Shown here: piece by piece, positions 1 to 6,474 of the stretch
How the letters are laid out: each line of letters opens with the position of its first letter
Numbering within the stretch: position 1 is the stretch's first letter
Assembly: GCA_023431185.1 (NCBI GenBank)
Contig: JAEYXS010000006.1
Location: 1 to 16,666 of the forward strand
Length of the DNA stretch: 16,666 bases
From: Verrucomicrobiota bacterium
GTDB taxonomy: Bacteria > Verrucomicrobiota > Verrucomicrobiia > Limisphaerales > JAEYXS01
Direction: 5' to 3'
Position numbers and translations under genes: made by a program
Notes under the pieces: model-generated
What the model was told of the DNA's origin: nothing
The model's input: only the letters and a program-made list of their open reading frames with translations
Database searches by the model: none

Positions 1-2
1 CC

Positions 3-314
3 ATCCGGCGCTGGTATTCCACTCCTTCACCCGCTTCGCTTCCGTTGGTTGCCCAAGGCCGGGCCAATGTTCTGGGGTTGCATGACCTTCACGGACTGGT
101 CTGGGAATGGACCTCGGATTTCAACAGTTCGCTGGTCACCGGGGATGCACGCGGTGATTCCGGCATCGAACGCCAGTTGTTTTGCGGAGCCGGCTCGGCT
201 GGCAACCGCAACCCTTCGGATTACCCGGCCTTCCTGCGCTACGGCTTCCGCAGCAGTTTGAAAGCATCCTATTGCATCCACAATCTCGGTTTCCGGTGCG
301 CCGCCGACCTATGA
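3..314 (+). CDS. Formylglycine-generating-enzyme (SUMF1/FGE) fold protein, C-terminal part only
   Basis: The gene runs in from the left edge; 103 codons are visible in frame from position 3 and the TGA is at 312-314. The fold is recognised from the block GLHDLHGLVWEW (visible residues 25-36) and the terminal NLGFRCA (94-100), both hallmarks of the FGE/SUMF1 C-type-lectin-like domain. Genuine formylglycine-generating enzymes have a copper-binding cysteine pair in this stretch. Here only the first has an obvious counterpart (C61 in LFCG); the region where the second is expected reads YPAFLRYGF with no Cys. It is therefore probably not a sulfatase-activating oxidase but one of the many repurposed FGE-fold proteins. 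The stop overlaps the ATG of the SCO gene by 4 bp (ATGA), implying translational coupling and a shared role. From memory, FGE-fold plus SCO pairs often sit beside copper nitrite reductase or other cuproenzyme genes; such a gene would lie left of this window. Confidence 0.85.
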   Translation: MRRWYSTPSPASLPLVAQGRANVLGLHDLHGLVWEWTSDFNSSLVTGDARGDSGIERQLFCGAGSAGNRNPSDYPAFLRYGFRSSLKASYCIHNLGFRCAADL

Positions 315-931
315 AAGCAATCCTTACCGCCAGCCTTTGCTTGTGCCTGTGTCTGGCTTTCGCTGGCTGCCGCACCCGTCCGGTCGCTGCGAGTCCTCCT
401 TGCTGCCGGGAGTTGAAGGCCGGGCAATCATATACCGACAGCTCGCTTTACCAGTTGGATTCCTTGTGGTCGTCTGACGCGGGAAAGCAGATCTCGCTCC
501 GAGTTCTCCGAGGGCGTCCACAAGTGGTCGCGATGTTCTTCACCCGTTGCGAGTATGCTTGTCCGCTCATCGTAAACGACTTGAAAAAGATCGAGGCGGC
601 ATTGCCGGAAAAAGTCCGTCAGCAGACCGATTTTCTTTTGGTCTCCTTTGATTCGACTAACGACCATGCCGAAGCCTTGCGGGCCTACCGGCTGCGCCAA
701 AGGCTTCCCTTGGAGCGCTGGACGCTGGTCAGCGGGAAGGCAGATGATGTCCGGGAATTCGCCGCCTTGCTGGGGGTGAATTACCGTCTGGATGCCCGTG
801 GGCAGTTCGCCCATTCCAACCTGATCACCTTGCTGAATGCCGAAGGGGAGATCACCGCCCAGCAGCAGGGGCTCAATCAGCCTCCGGAGGAAATGGCCCG
901 AAAAATAACGCTTCTGTCCGGCCAGCCGTGA
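311..931 (+). CDS. SCO1/SenC-type copper chaperone lipoprotein
   Basis: A 206-residue thioredoxin-fold protein of the SCO family, which delivers copper to, or keeps reduced the copper-site thiols of, periplasmic cuproenzymes such as cytochrome oxidase CuA or copper nitrite reductase. The N-terminus is a lipoprotein signal (hydrophobic run of Leu/Cys ending LAFAGC, lipid anchor at C20), so it should sit in a membrane facing the periplasm. The copper ligands are all present: the CxxxC motif in FTRCEYACP (C80 and C84) and the distal His in FAHSN (H168). An additional CC pair at 31-32 just after the anchor is not part of the family core. The start at 311 is chosen because it gives a clean signal peptide and the ATGA overlap with the upstream gene; an upstream in-frame extension to 182 would destroy the signal. 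Length fits the family. Substrate cannot be determined from the window. Confidence 0.93.
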   Translation: MKAILTASLCLCLCLAFAGCRTRPVAASPPCCRELKAGQSYTDSSLYQLDSLWSSDAGKQISLRVLRGRPQVVAMFFTRCEYACPLIVNDLKKIEAALPEKVRQQTDFLLVSFDSTNDHAEALRAYRLRQRLPLERWTLVSGKADDVREFAALLGVNYRLDARGQFAHSNLITLLNAEGEITAQQQGLNQPPEEMARKITLLSGQP

Positions 932-1086
932 ATGCCATGCCTCTCTTAAAGAAATCATCCGGCATCGGAAGTGGTTCAATGTGCGGCCAGTGATCAGTTT
1001 GAGGAGCAGGGAGAATCTGGCGTTCGCACTTTCCGGCCCAACGAAGCATTGTGAACGGACAAATCTATATGCCCCCAATTACAGTG
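932..1086. other. Convergent intergenic region without recognisable elements
   Basis: These 155 bp separate the ends of the SCO gene and the HEAT-repeat gene. I see no strong GC-rich hairpin followed by a T-run on either strand and no credible small gene. The two transcription units must end here or read into each other. Confidence 0.5.
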
Positions 1087-2073
1087 CTAGAAAACCTCCC
1101 CGCCTTTGTCCATGCGGCTGAGGGCTTCTTCGGCCAGGCGGCGCAACGTAATGTCAGGATGTTCCAGCAATGCTTCCACCTGCGGGACTGCAGCGGCGGC
1201 ATGCGGGCCCAGATCGCTGAGCTGCCGCAGGGCGACCTCGATCATGGATTGGTCCTCATGCTTCAAGAGCGCGGCCAGCACCGGCACCGAGAACTTTGCC
1301 TCCGTGATGTCGAGCCGGGTAAGGGTCGTCGCCGCATTCAGGCGGACTTCTGATTTCGGATTCCTTAGGAGTTCGCGCAATGCGGGAACGGAAGGCAGCG
1401 CTGCGGGACCTATCCGACCCAAGGCAATGATGGCATTCAGGCGGACAGATTCATCCTGATCATCCAGGGCAACGATAAGAGCAGATACACCCGCCTTGGC
1501 ATCAGGGCCGATGAAACCCAGCTCCCCCGCCCCGAAGACACGGATGGCGGGATCGGGACTGCGCAGGGCGACGAGCAAGCCGGGGACGATGACATCCGCT
1601 GGGGCACGGAGCCGGTTGAGCAGATTGTAGCAATACCCACGCACGACACGGTCCGGGTCCGCCAAGGCGGCAGCGAGCAAAGGACTGGTCGTCGCCGCCT
1701 GACTGCCAAGTAGGGAAAGCTGTTTCGCCGCCGCTCGCCTCCACAAGGCGGCCGGCAAGGTATCCGGCAAACGGTCACGGATGATGGCCGGCCACTTCTC
1801 TCCCCCTTCGCGCCGCCAGCGCGAGTACAATGTCTCCGAGGCAAAAAGCCTGTTCGTGAGGACCGGCAGGGAGTTGGTGCCGAGGGCGATGAAGGCATTC
1901 TCCGCTTCGTCGCGCAGGAGGACATCGGACTTCGGGTCGGCCAAGATGCGCAGCCATTCGCTCACGGTACGGTCTTGGTGAATCAATTCACCTGGTCGCA
2001 ACGACCTCCAAAGCACAATGCCGCCCAGCAACAGCAAGCCCCCGAGGGCGAGATAAGCTAAACGGCGTTTCAT
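1087..2073 (-). CDS. HEAT-repeat protein with N-terminal membrane anchor
   Basis: A 328-residue protein with a basic start and one transmembrane helix or uncleaved signal at about residues 5-22 (LAYLALGGLLLLGGIVLW), followed by a helical solenoid. HEAT or PBS-lyase-like repeats of 35-40 residues are visible from about 125 to 322, each with a pattern like DPD..VR..A...L..IG: LADPDRVVRGY (138-147), RSPDPAIRVFGAGELGFIG (171-189), DDQDESVRLNAIIALGRIG (204-222), RNPKSEVRLNAATTL (237-251), KHEDQSMIEVALRQLSDLG (271-289) and EHPDITLRRLAEEAL (304-318). Such solenoids are protein-protein interaction scaffolds; no catalytic motif is seen. The gene starts 70 bp downstream of the P1B-ATPase stop on the same strand, so it may be co-transcribed with it, but no sequence signal proves this. 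It converges with the SCO gene. Proteins of this design are abundant in Verrucomicrobiota and Planctomycetota; the partner is unknown. Confidence 0.85.
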   Translation of the reverse strand: MKRRLAYLALGGLLLLGGIVLWRSLRPGELIHQDRTVSEWLRILADPKSDVLLRDEAENAFIALGTNSLPVLTNRLFASETLYSRWRREGGEKWPAIIRDRLPDTLPAALWRRAAAKQLSLLGSQAATTSPLLAAALADPDRVVRGYCYNLLNRLRAPADVIVPGLLVALRSPDPAIRVFGAGELGFIGPDAKAGVSALIVALDDQDESVRLNAIIALGRIGPAALPSVPALRELLRNPKSEVRLNAATTLTRLDITEAKFSVPVLAALLKHEDQSMIEVALRQLSDLGPHAAAAVPQVEALLEHPDITLRRLAEEALSRMDKGGEVF

Positions 2074-2143
2074 GGAGCAGAAGCTAGGGCATGGAGGTGA
2101 AGCCGTCCACTTGGTTCAGCACAGTGTAACGACCGGAGCCATT

Positions 2144-4453
2144 TCAGGCAGATGTATTTTTACCAAATAGCAGTCGCAAGCTGTTCAGCACCACCACTAC
2201 GGTGCTCCCCTCATGCCCGACCACCGCCAAGGTCAATGGAATGGTGCCGGACAGGGCAAAAGCAACCAGCACCACCACAGTGCCCAGCGAGATGAAGAGG
2301 TTCTGCTTGATGATGGCTTTGGCCCGACGGCTTAACTGGCAGGCGGTCAACACATTCTCCAGGCGGTCATGCATCAGCACGATGTCTGCCTGCTCCAGCG
2401 CGGCATCCGAACCGCGTGCGCCCATGGCGATGCCGACATGCGCCGCCGCCAGGCAGGGAGCATCATTCACACCATCGCCTACCATGGCTGCTTTCCGGCC
2501 TTGCTTGTTGAAGCCCGTGATCGCCTCCACTTTTTGTTCGGGACTCAGTTCCGCGCGGATCTCGATCTCACCCAACGTGCCGACGAGTTTTTCCGCTGCC
2601 GCTTTGCGATCACCGGTGAGCACCACCGGGTGCATGCCGAGCGCATTCAGTTGCTGGATGACATGGGCCGATTGCGGGCGTATCTCATCACGTAACACCA
2701 GCCGTCCAACTAAAGTCCCTGCCCGCACCCAGACCTCCGAAGTGCCCACATCATGCTCTGGTAAAGCGGATACCGTGGAGCTGCCTGCCATCACCCATTC
2801 GCGTTTGCCGACCAGCACTTCCCGCCCGGCCACCTTGCCCTTCAACCCTTGGCCGGTCACCGACTCAAAGCCCGGCACTTCCACCTGCTGGAAACCCTGT
2901 TGCTTGCCATGATGCGTGATCGCCCGCGCCAACGGGTGCGTGGAAAGACGTTCCAACTGCCAAGCCAACTCCGCTACTTCATGTTCGTGCCCGGCCGGAA
3001 AGGATTCGATACGGTCCACCTTCAGGTCTCCCGTAGTCAGCGTGCCGGTCTTGTCCAGCGCCACCACTTGGATCTCCGCCAGTTTCTCCACCGCCGCCCC
3101 GCCGCGGAAAAGGATGCCACGTTTGGCCGCCCACGCGATGGCCGCAAGGATGGCCGAAGGGATCGACAGCACCAGCGCACATGGAGACGCCACGACCAGC
3201 AGACTCATCGTTCGATAGAAGGCACTCTTCGTCTCCGCTGTGGAAGTGAATACGGGCAATTGAAAGCCCAGCCACCAGACAAAGAACATCGCCAGCGACA
3301 TCCCCAATACACCATAAGTGTAACGGGTGCCGAACTTGTCCGTGAAATTCTGCGAAGGCGCCCGTTGCTGCTGGGCCTCGCGGATGAGGTGGATGATGCG
3401 TTGCAGCGCACTTTGGCCCGCTGGTTTGGTGACAATGATCTCCACCGCTCCCCACATGTTGATGGTCCCGGCGAAGACCGTGTCCCCGATCTGTTTCTCC
3501 ACCGGAATCGCCTCGCCCGTCAGGTTGGATTCATCACTGGCCGTGGTGCCTTTGCGGATCTCGCCATCGACGGGAAATGCTTCCCCCGGTTTCACCAGCA
3601 ACCGAAGCCCGACCTGCAACAGTTCCACCGGCACGACCTCCTCGTGGCCATCGTTACGCAGGACGGTGGCGGTCTTGGGCGCGTCCTTGAAGAGCGAACG
3701 TATTTCCTTCTGCGTCCGGCCCAGAGCGTAATGTTCCAACGCCCCCGAGAGGGAGAACAGGAAAAGCAACGTGGCGCCTTCCTCCCAGCCGCCGATGGCC
3801 GCACTGCCCGCTGCGACCGCGAGCATCAGGAAGTGCACATCCAACACGCCCTTGCGCAGATTCTCCAGCACTTCCTCCAACGCATACCAGCCACCCGCGA
3901 GATATGAGATGACAAAGCAAACCAGTGACCACGTCGGGTGCGGGATGAAATGACCGGCGATGCCGGATACGCCGCAAACCGTGGCGGCAACCAGTTGGAG
4001 TTTCCACTCGTTCTCGCCATGCTCATCCTGCGGAACCTCTACGGTGCGCGGAACGATCTTGGGGAACGGCAGATCATGCCAGCGCCAGAAGCTGGGTGCG
4101 GTCGGACAGGTGATGCGGGAGATGGTCGTCGTATCCGCCTGATGTGTGACCGTGAGTCCGGGTTGCGTGCCGGAGGTTTTCTCCGATGGGCACCCCGCGC
4201 AACTCGCGCCGCCTTGCAGCAGATGACACGGCGGATCCGCCTGCGTTTCGCGGAGATCTTGCAACCGCTGGCTCAGACTGACATCCAAAGCCGCGACGTC
4301 ATGACGGCCCATGGTCGCCACCGAAACTATCTCCTTGTCCCGGTGCACCTGCACCGCTTCCAAGGCAGCATCCTTCTGCATCTCCTGCGCCACGGTCTCG
4401 ATGAGACAGGCGGAGTCCGCTTTGGCTAGGCGTGATGAAGATTTGGCTGCCAT
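2144..4453 (-). CDS. P1B-4-type transition-metal-exporting ATPase
   Basis: A 769-residue P-type ATPase that should pump a divalent metal out of the cytoplasm. Motifs in order: actuator TGE (312-314), membrane motif SPC (423-425), phosphorylation site DKTGT (467-471), P1B signature HP (506-507), TGD (613-615), GDGVNDAP (659-666) and HEGS (747-750) in the last helix. SPC together with HEGS/T places it in subgroup P1B-4 (CoaT, CtpD, PfeT-like; Co, Fe, Ni or Zn), not the CPC copper or Zn/Cd groups. Unlike most P1B-4 pumps it has a roughly 150-residue N-terminal region: a stretch (15-70) reminiscent of a beta-alpha-beta HMA domain without CxxC, then cysteines C76, C85 and C88 (CxxC at 85-88). Start choice: ATG 4453 has no purine-rich leader; an in-frame GTG at 4477 lies 8 nt after GAGG and is a real alternative (8 extra residues). 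The reading frame stays open to 5131, but that part is antisense to the next gene. Confidence 0.92.
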   Translation of the reverse strand: MAAKSSSRLAKADSACLIETVAQEMQKDAALEAVQVHRDKEIVSVATMGRHDVAALDVSLSQRLQDLRETQADPPCHLLQGGASCAGCPSEKTSGTQPGLTVTHQADTTTISRITCPTAPSFWRWHDLPFPKIVPRTVEVPQDEHGENEWKLQLVAATVCGVSGIAGHFIPHPTWSLVCFVISYLAGGWYALEEVLENLRKGVLDVHFLMLAVAAGSAAIGGWEEGATLLFLFSLSGALEHYALGRTQKEIRSLFKDAPKTATVLRNDGHEEVVPVELLQVGLRLLVKPGEAFPVDGEIRKGTTASDESNLTGEAIPVEKQIGDTVFAGTINMWGAVEIIVTKPAGQSALQRIIHLIREAQQQRAPSQNFTDKFGTRYTYGVLGMSLAMFFVWWLGFQLPVFTSTAETKSAFYRTMSLLVVASPCALVLSIPSAILAAIAWAAKRGILFRGGAAVEKLAEIQVVALDKTGTLTTGDLKVDRIESFPAGHEHEVAELAWQLERLSTHPLARAITHHGKQQGFQQVEVPGFESVTGQGLKGKVAGREVLVGKREWVMAGSSTVSALPEHDVGTSEVWVRAGTLVGRLVLRDEIRPQSAHVIQQLNALGMHPVVLTGDRKAAAEKLVGTLGEIEIRAELSPEQKVEAITGFNKQGRKAAMVGDGVNDAPCLAAAHVGIAMGARGSDAALEQADIVLMHDRLENVLTACQLSRRAKAIIKQNLFISLGTVVVLVAFALSGTIPLTLAVVGHEGSTVVVVLNSLRLLFGKNTSA

Positions 4454-4529
4454 GATTCGTTGTTGGCAATGAACCACATACACCACCTCACAGCCACGAG
4501 ATTCTGGCCATAAACCTCGGAAAAATTGC

Positions 4530-4565
4530 GATTTCACGAGACTGAGATTCGTTCTCGCTGAAATC
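4530..4565. repeat. Imperfect inverted repeat, hairpin or operator candidate
   Basis: The left arm GATTTCACGAGA (4530-4541) pairs with TCTCGCTGAAATC (4553-4565); all 12 pairs match apart from one bulged C at 4558, with an 11-nt loop. There is no T-run after it on either strand, so it is not an intrinsic terminator. It lies about 77 bp upstream of the ATPase ATG and 96 bp upstream of the rightward ATG, so an operator or a 5'-leader hairpin is more plausible. Confidence 0.5.
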
Positions 4566-4610
4566 AGGCCAAACGGCGGGTATTCATCAAGCTCGCGGGC
4601 ATTTTCGGGC

Positions 4611-4627
4611 TTTGACAGCAGGTCAAA
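4611..4627. promoter_or_regulatory. Perfect dyad TTTGAC-N5-GTCAAA, candidate operator
   Basis: The 17-bp sequence TTTGACAGCAGGTCAAA is a perfect 6-bp inverted repeat with a 5-bp spacer, typical in size for a dimeric repressor site. It overlaps the TTGACA -35-like hexamer and ends 33 bp before the ATG at 4661, a position where a bound protein would block rightward transcription. A 17-bp AT/GC-mixed dyad this close to a start is unlikely but not impossible by chance; no regulator is identified. Confidence 0.45.
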
Positions 4628-4660
4628 TCTGGCCGAGGTTTGTTTCTGGAGTAGCCACTT

Positions 4661-5110
4661 ATGAAAACTATTCTGATTGCTGTGCTGGGACTGTCCGCCG
4701 TCAGTGGCTGGACTCAAACTGACCCGGCCAAGCCCAAACCGGCTGCGACCAATACCGTGGAACTCGCCACCCCGCCAGTGACAGAAGGCAGCGTATCCCT
4801 CAAGACCGTGCAATCCCTGAAGCAAACTCCGCCCGTGCCGCTTAAGCCCAATGAGATCAAGACCGAGAAGGGAGTTTATAGCGGCGTGCTTCCGCAAATG
4901 TCCAAGACGGACAACCCGCTGCAACTTGTGAACCCCGCCGCCCCCAAAGAATACGGTGATGCGAAAGACAACACCGTTTACGACGACCGCACCGGCCAGG
5001 CCCAAGGCATCAAAATCTTTTCTTTCTCCTGGTTCAATCGCGACAAAACGAAGACCCAAAAAACCTCCGCTCCAAAACCGGAGAAAAAAACCAAAACGGA
5101 AAGCAAATAA
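4661..5110 (+). CDS. Small secreted hypothetical protein, Lys/Pro/Thr-rich
   Basis: A 149-residue protein that I do not recognise as a named family. Residues 1-16 look like a signal peptide (MKTILIAVLGLSAVSG). The mature part is low in hydrophobic content: a Pro/Thr-rich stretch (20-66), a more ordered central segment YSGVLPQM-KTDNPLQLVNP-APKEYGD (73-100), an aromatic patch KIFSFSWF (118-125) and a strongly basic Lys-rich tail (128-149). The start is supported by GGAG at 4644-4647, 9 nt before ATG 4661. The neighbouring membrane-protein gene begins at the base right after the TAA, so the two are very probably co-transcribed. It is exported and perhaps cell-surface or envelope associated; the basic tail could bind acidic polymers or membranes, but this is a guess. 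No cysteines are present. Confidence 0.72.
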   Translation: MKTILIAVLGLSAVSGWTQTDPAKPKPAATNTVELATPPVTEGSVSLKTVQSLKQTPPVPLKPNEIKTEKGVYSGVLPQMSKTDNPLQLVNPAAPKEYGDAKDNTVYDDRTGQAQGIKIFSFSWFNRDKTKTQKTSAPKPEKKTKTESK

Positions 5111-5434
5111 GTGGCGGCGGATTCCGCGCAACGTGAGGGCTGGCGCCGCTGGCTACCGCGCATTTCACTCTATGCCGCCCTGCACTACCTGCTCTTGCTC
5201 ATCCTCGATAGTATCGTTTTTCTCTTCGCCCACTTTCCCCCAAAACTGCTCGACCTCTCACCCGTCGTCATCGGCATTACCTATCTCCAACAGGCTTTGA
5301 ACCTCCCGCGCATCCTGCTGCGCCACCTCTGGTTCAGTGAAGTGACGCCCGGCTGGCTGAACCTCTTGCTCCTCATCACCAACAGTCTTGTCTTCGGCAC
5401 CCTCTGGTTCGCCTGGCGCAAATGGCGGCGCTAA
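5111..5434 (+). CDS. Small integral membrane protein, unknown function
   Basis: A 107-residue protein starting at GTG 5111, the base after the TAA of the secreted-protein gene; GGAAAG lies 7 nt upstream within the end of that gene, so translation is likely coupled. Predicted membrane segments are at about 19-41 (SLYAALHYLLLLILDSIVFLFAH), possibly 49-63, and 81-101 (WLNLLLLITNSLVFGTLWFAW); positively charged ends (RREGWRRW at the start, RKWRR at the end) fit a cytoplasmic N- and C-terminus by the positive-inside rule if there are two helices. There are no catalytic motifs. It converges with the FHA-GAF gene across a gap of only 16 bp. A partner role with the secreted upstream protein is inferred only from the arrangement. 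Confidence 0.7.
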   Translation: MAADSAQREGWRRWLPRISLYAALHYLLLLILDSIVFLFAHFPPKLLDLSPVVIGITYLQQALNLPRILLRHLWFSEVTPGWLNLLLLITNSLVFGTLWFAWRKWRR

Positions 5435-5450
5435 CTTTTTCGTGCCTTTT

Positions 5451-6386
5451 CTATAATGCCACTTTCAAACGGTTATAGGCCACGGCCATCGCCGTGTAAG
5501 CCGCCACCGTCATCAGTATCCGCAAATCTTTTTCCGTGAACCGGCAATCCCGCTTCGGGTTGTCCACGCAGATGACGCCCAGCGTGCGGTCGCCCCACAC
5601 CAGCGGCGCATACATCCCTACTTTCATCTCCAGTCGCCGGATCGACTGGCTCTCCACCCCATCGATCACCCGCCGCCAGATCAGCGCCCGTCCTTCCTTC
5701 ACCGCGCGCAAGGCCAGTGTCCGGCTCACCGGCGGGTCATCCGCCGGCAAGGAAGCCGCGACCGTCAGCTCTGCGGTATCATTGTTTATCAGCAAGACCG
5801 CCGAGCGCTCGACACCTGGTAACAGCTTGGGCAGATGGTTCACCACATACTTCGACAGGCTGGCCATGTTCGTCTGGCTCGCCAGCTTCAAAGGCAGCTC
5901 CAACAGCAACTCCAGTTGCGAATCGGCTTGGCCGGTGGCATCGGCGGCCACTTTCCCGAGCTGGGCCTCCTCCACGGCCATGGCCGAATCAACACTGATA
6001 TTGTCCTCTTCATCCAGCGGCCTGGCCGGTTCGGCTTTCTTCGTCGGCGCCGGGCAGAGGATCTTCAAAGTCGTCTCGCCGATCTGCACAAAATCTCCCG
6101 GGTTCAACTGCCGCTTCAACGTCAGCCGGCCTCCGTTCACATAAGTCCCATGTTTGCTCACCAGATCCTCGATCCAGTAACCATCCGCATTCACCCAGAT
6201 GCGCGCATGCGTGCGGGACACCAAAATGTCCTCGGACAAGTCCAGCGTCGGCGGCAGATAGGGATTGGGCCGCCCGATCACCACTTCCTTGCCTTCGAAT
6301 TCGTACCGTTGCGTGTCGCCGCGATAAGTCGCTTCCACGCGCAACAAGGCCGGCTTTAACTCGATGACATTCGTGGTCGTGCTCAT
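5451..6386 (-). CDS. FHA-GAF domain signalling protein
   Basis: A 311-residue cytoplasmic protein. Residues about 14-112 form a forkhead-associated domain, a phosphothreonine-binding module: the conserved GR (38-39), SRTH (57-60), KHGTYVNG (78-85) and a closing L-PGD-VQIG segment (94-103) are all present, so the phosphopeptide pocket looks intact. After an acidic linker (115-155) residues about 165-311 match a GAF domain (ALIWRRVIDG, MYAPLVWGDRTLGVICVDNP, FTEKDLRILMTVAAYTAMAVAYNRL), usually a small-ligand or dimerisation module. The combination resembles FHA-GAF proteins in which a cyclase or phosphatase output follows, but here nothing follows the GAF domain. The gene is transcribed away from a Ser/Thr kinase across 88 bp, which suggests that the FHA domain reads phosphothreonines made by that kinase. 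No SD-like sequence is obvious before ATG 6386. Confidence 0.9.
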   Translation of the reverse strand: MSTTTNVIELKPALLRVEATYRGDTQRYEFEGKEVVIGRPNPYLPPTLDLSEDILVSRTHARIWVNADGYWIEDLVSKHGTYVNGGRLTLKRQLNPGDFVQIGETTLKILCPAPTKKAEPARPLDEEDNISVDSAMAVEEAQLGKVAADATGQADSQLELLLELPLKLASQTNMASLSKYVVNHLPKLLPGVERSAVLLINNDTAELTVAASLPADDPPVSRTLALRAVKEGRALIWRRVIDGVESQSIRRLEMKVGMYAPLVWGDRTLGVICVDNPKRDCRFTEKDLRILMTVAAYTAMAVAYNRLKVAL

Positions 6387-6474
6387 GGATGGATGCTCTT
6401 TGGTGTTGCAGCCATATTAATCCCGAAACAAAACCGCTGGCAATCCTCCTTCTGCTCCTTTTACAGTCTGTGTC
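6387..6474. promoter_or_regulatory. Shared divergent promoter region, FHA-GAF and Ser/Thr kinase
   Basis: The starts of the two genes are separated by only 88 bp, so both promoters must overlap or lie back to back here. I cannot identify convincing -35/-10 pairs or a dyad; an AT-rich patch (CATATTAATCC, around 6412-6422) is the best candidate core. The genes are probably co-regulated because of the spacing alone. Confidence 0.4.

Larger units (their letters stand above)
4454..4660. promoter_or_regulatory. Divergent promoter region between the P1B-ATPase and small secreted protein genes
   Basis: This 207-bp gap must hold the promoters for both the metal-ATPase (leftward) and the 149-residue secreted protein (rightward). 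It contains three inverted repeats listed separately (4512-4520 with 4633-4641; 4530-4565; 4611-4627), an unusual density compared with the other gaps in the window. TTGACA at 4612-4617 matches a sigma-70 -35 box for rightward transcription, but the sequence 17 nt further on (GAGGTT) is a poor -10. Promoter assignment is therefore tentative. No regulator gene is encoded next to it. Confidence 0.5.

Noticed and set aside
182..310. Longer SCO start upstream of 311
   Set aside because: It overlaps the FGE-fold coding region in another frame and would bury the lipoprotein signal sequence.
2849..3907. A 352-codon plus-strand frame inside the metal ATPase
   Set aside because: It is a shadow of the ATPase: Arg/His/Gln-rich translation without motifs, and fully covered by conserved ATPase domains on the other strand.
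4478..5131. N-terminal extension of the metal ATPase frame up to 5131
   Set aside because: It is antisense and codon-aligned to the secreted-protein gene, has no family similarity, and would remove the promoter region between the two divergent genes.
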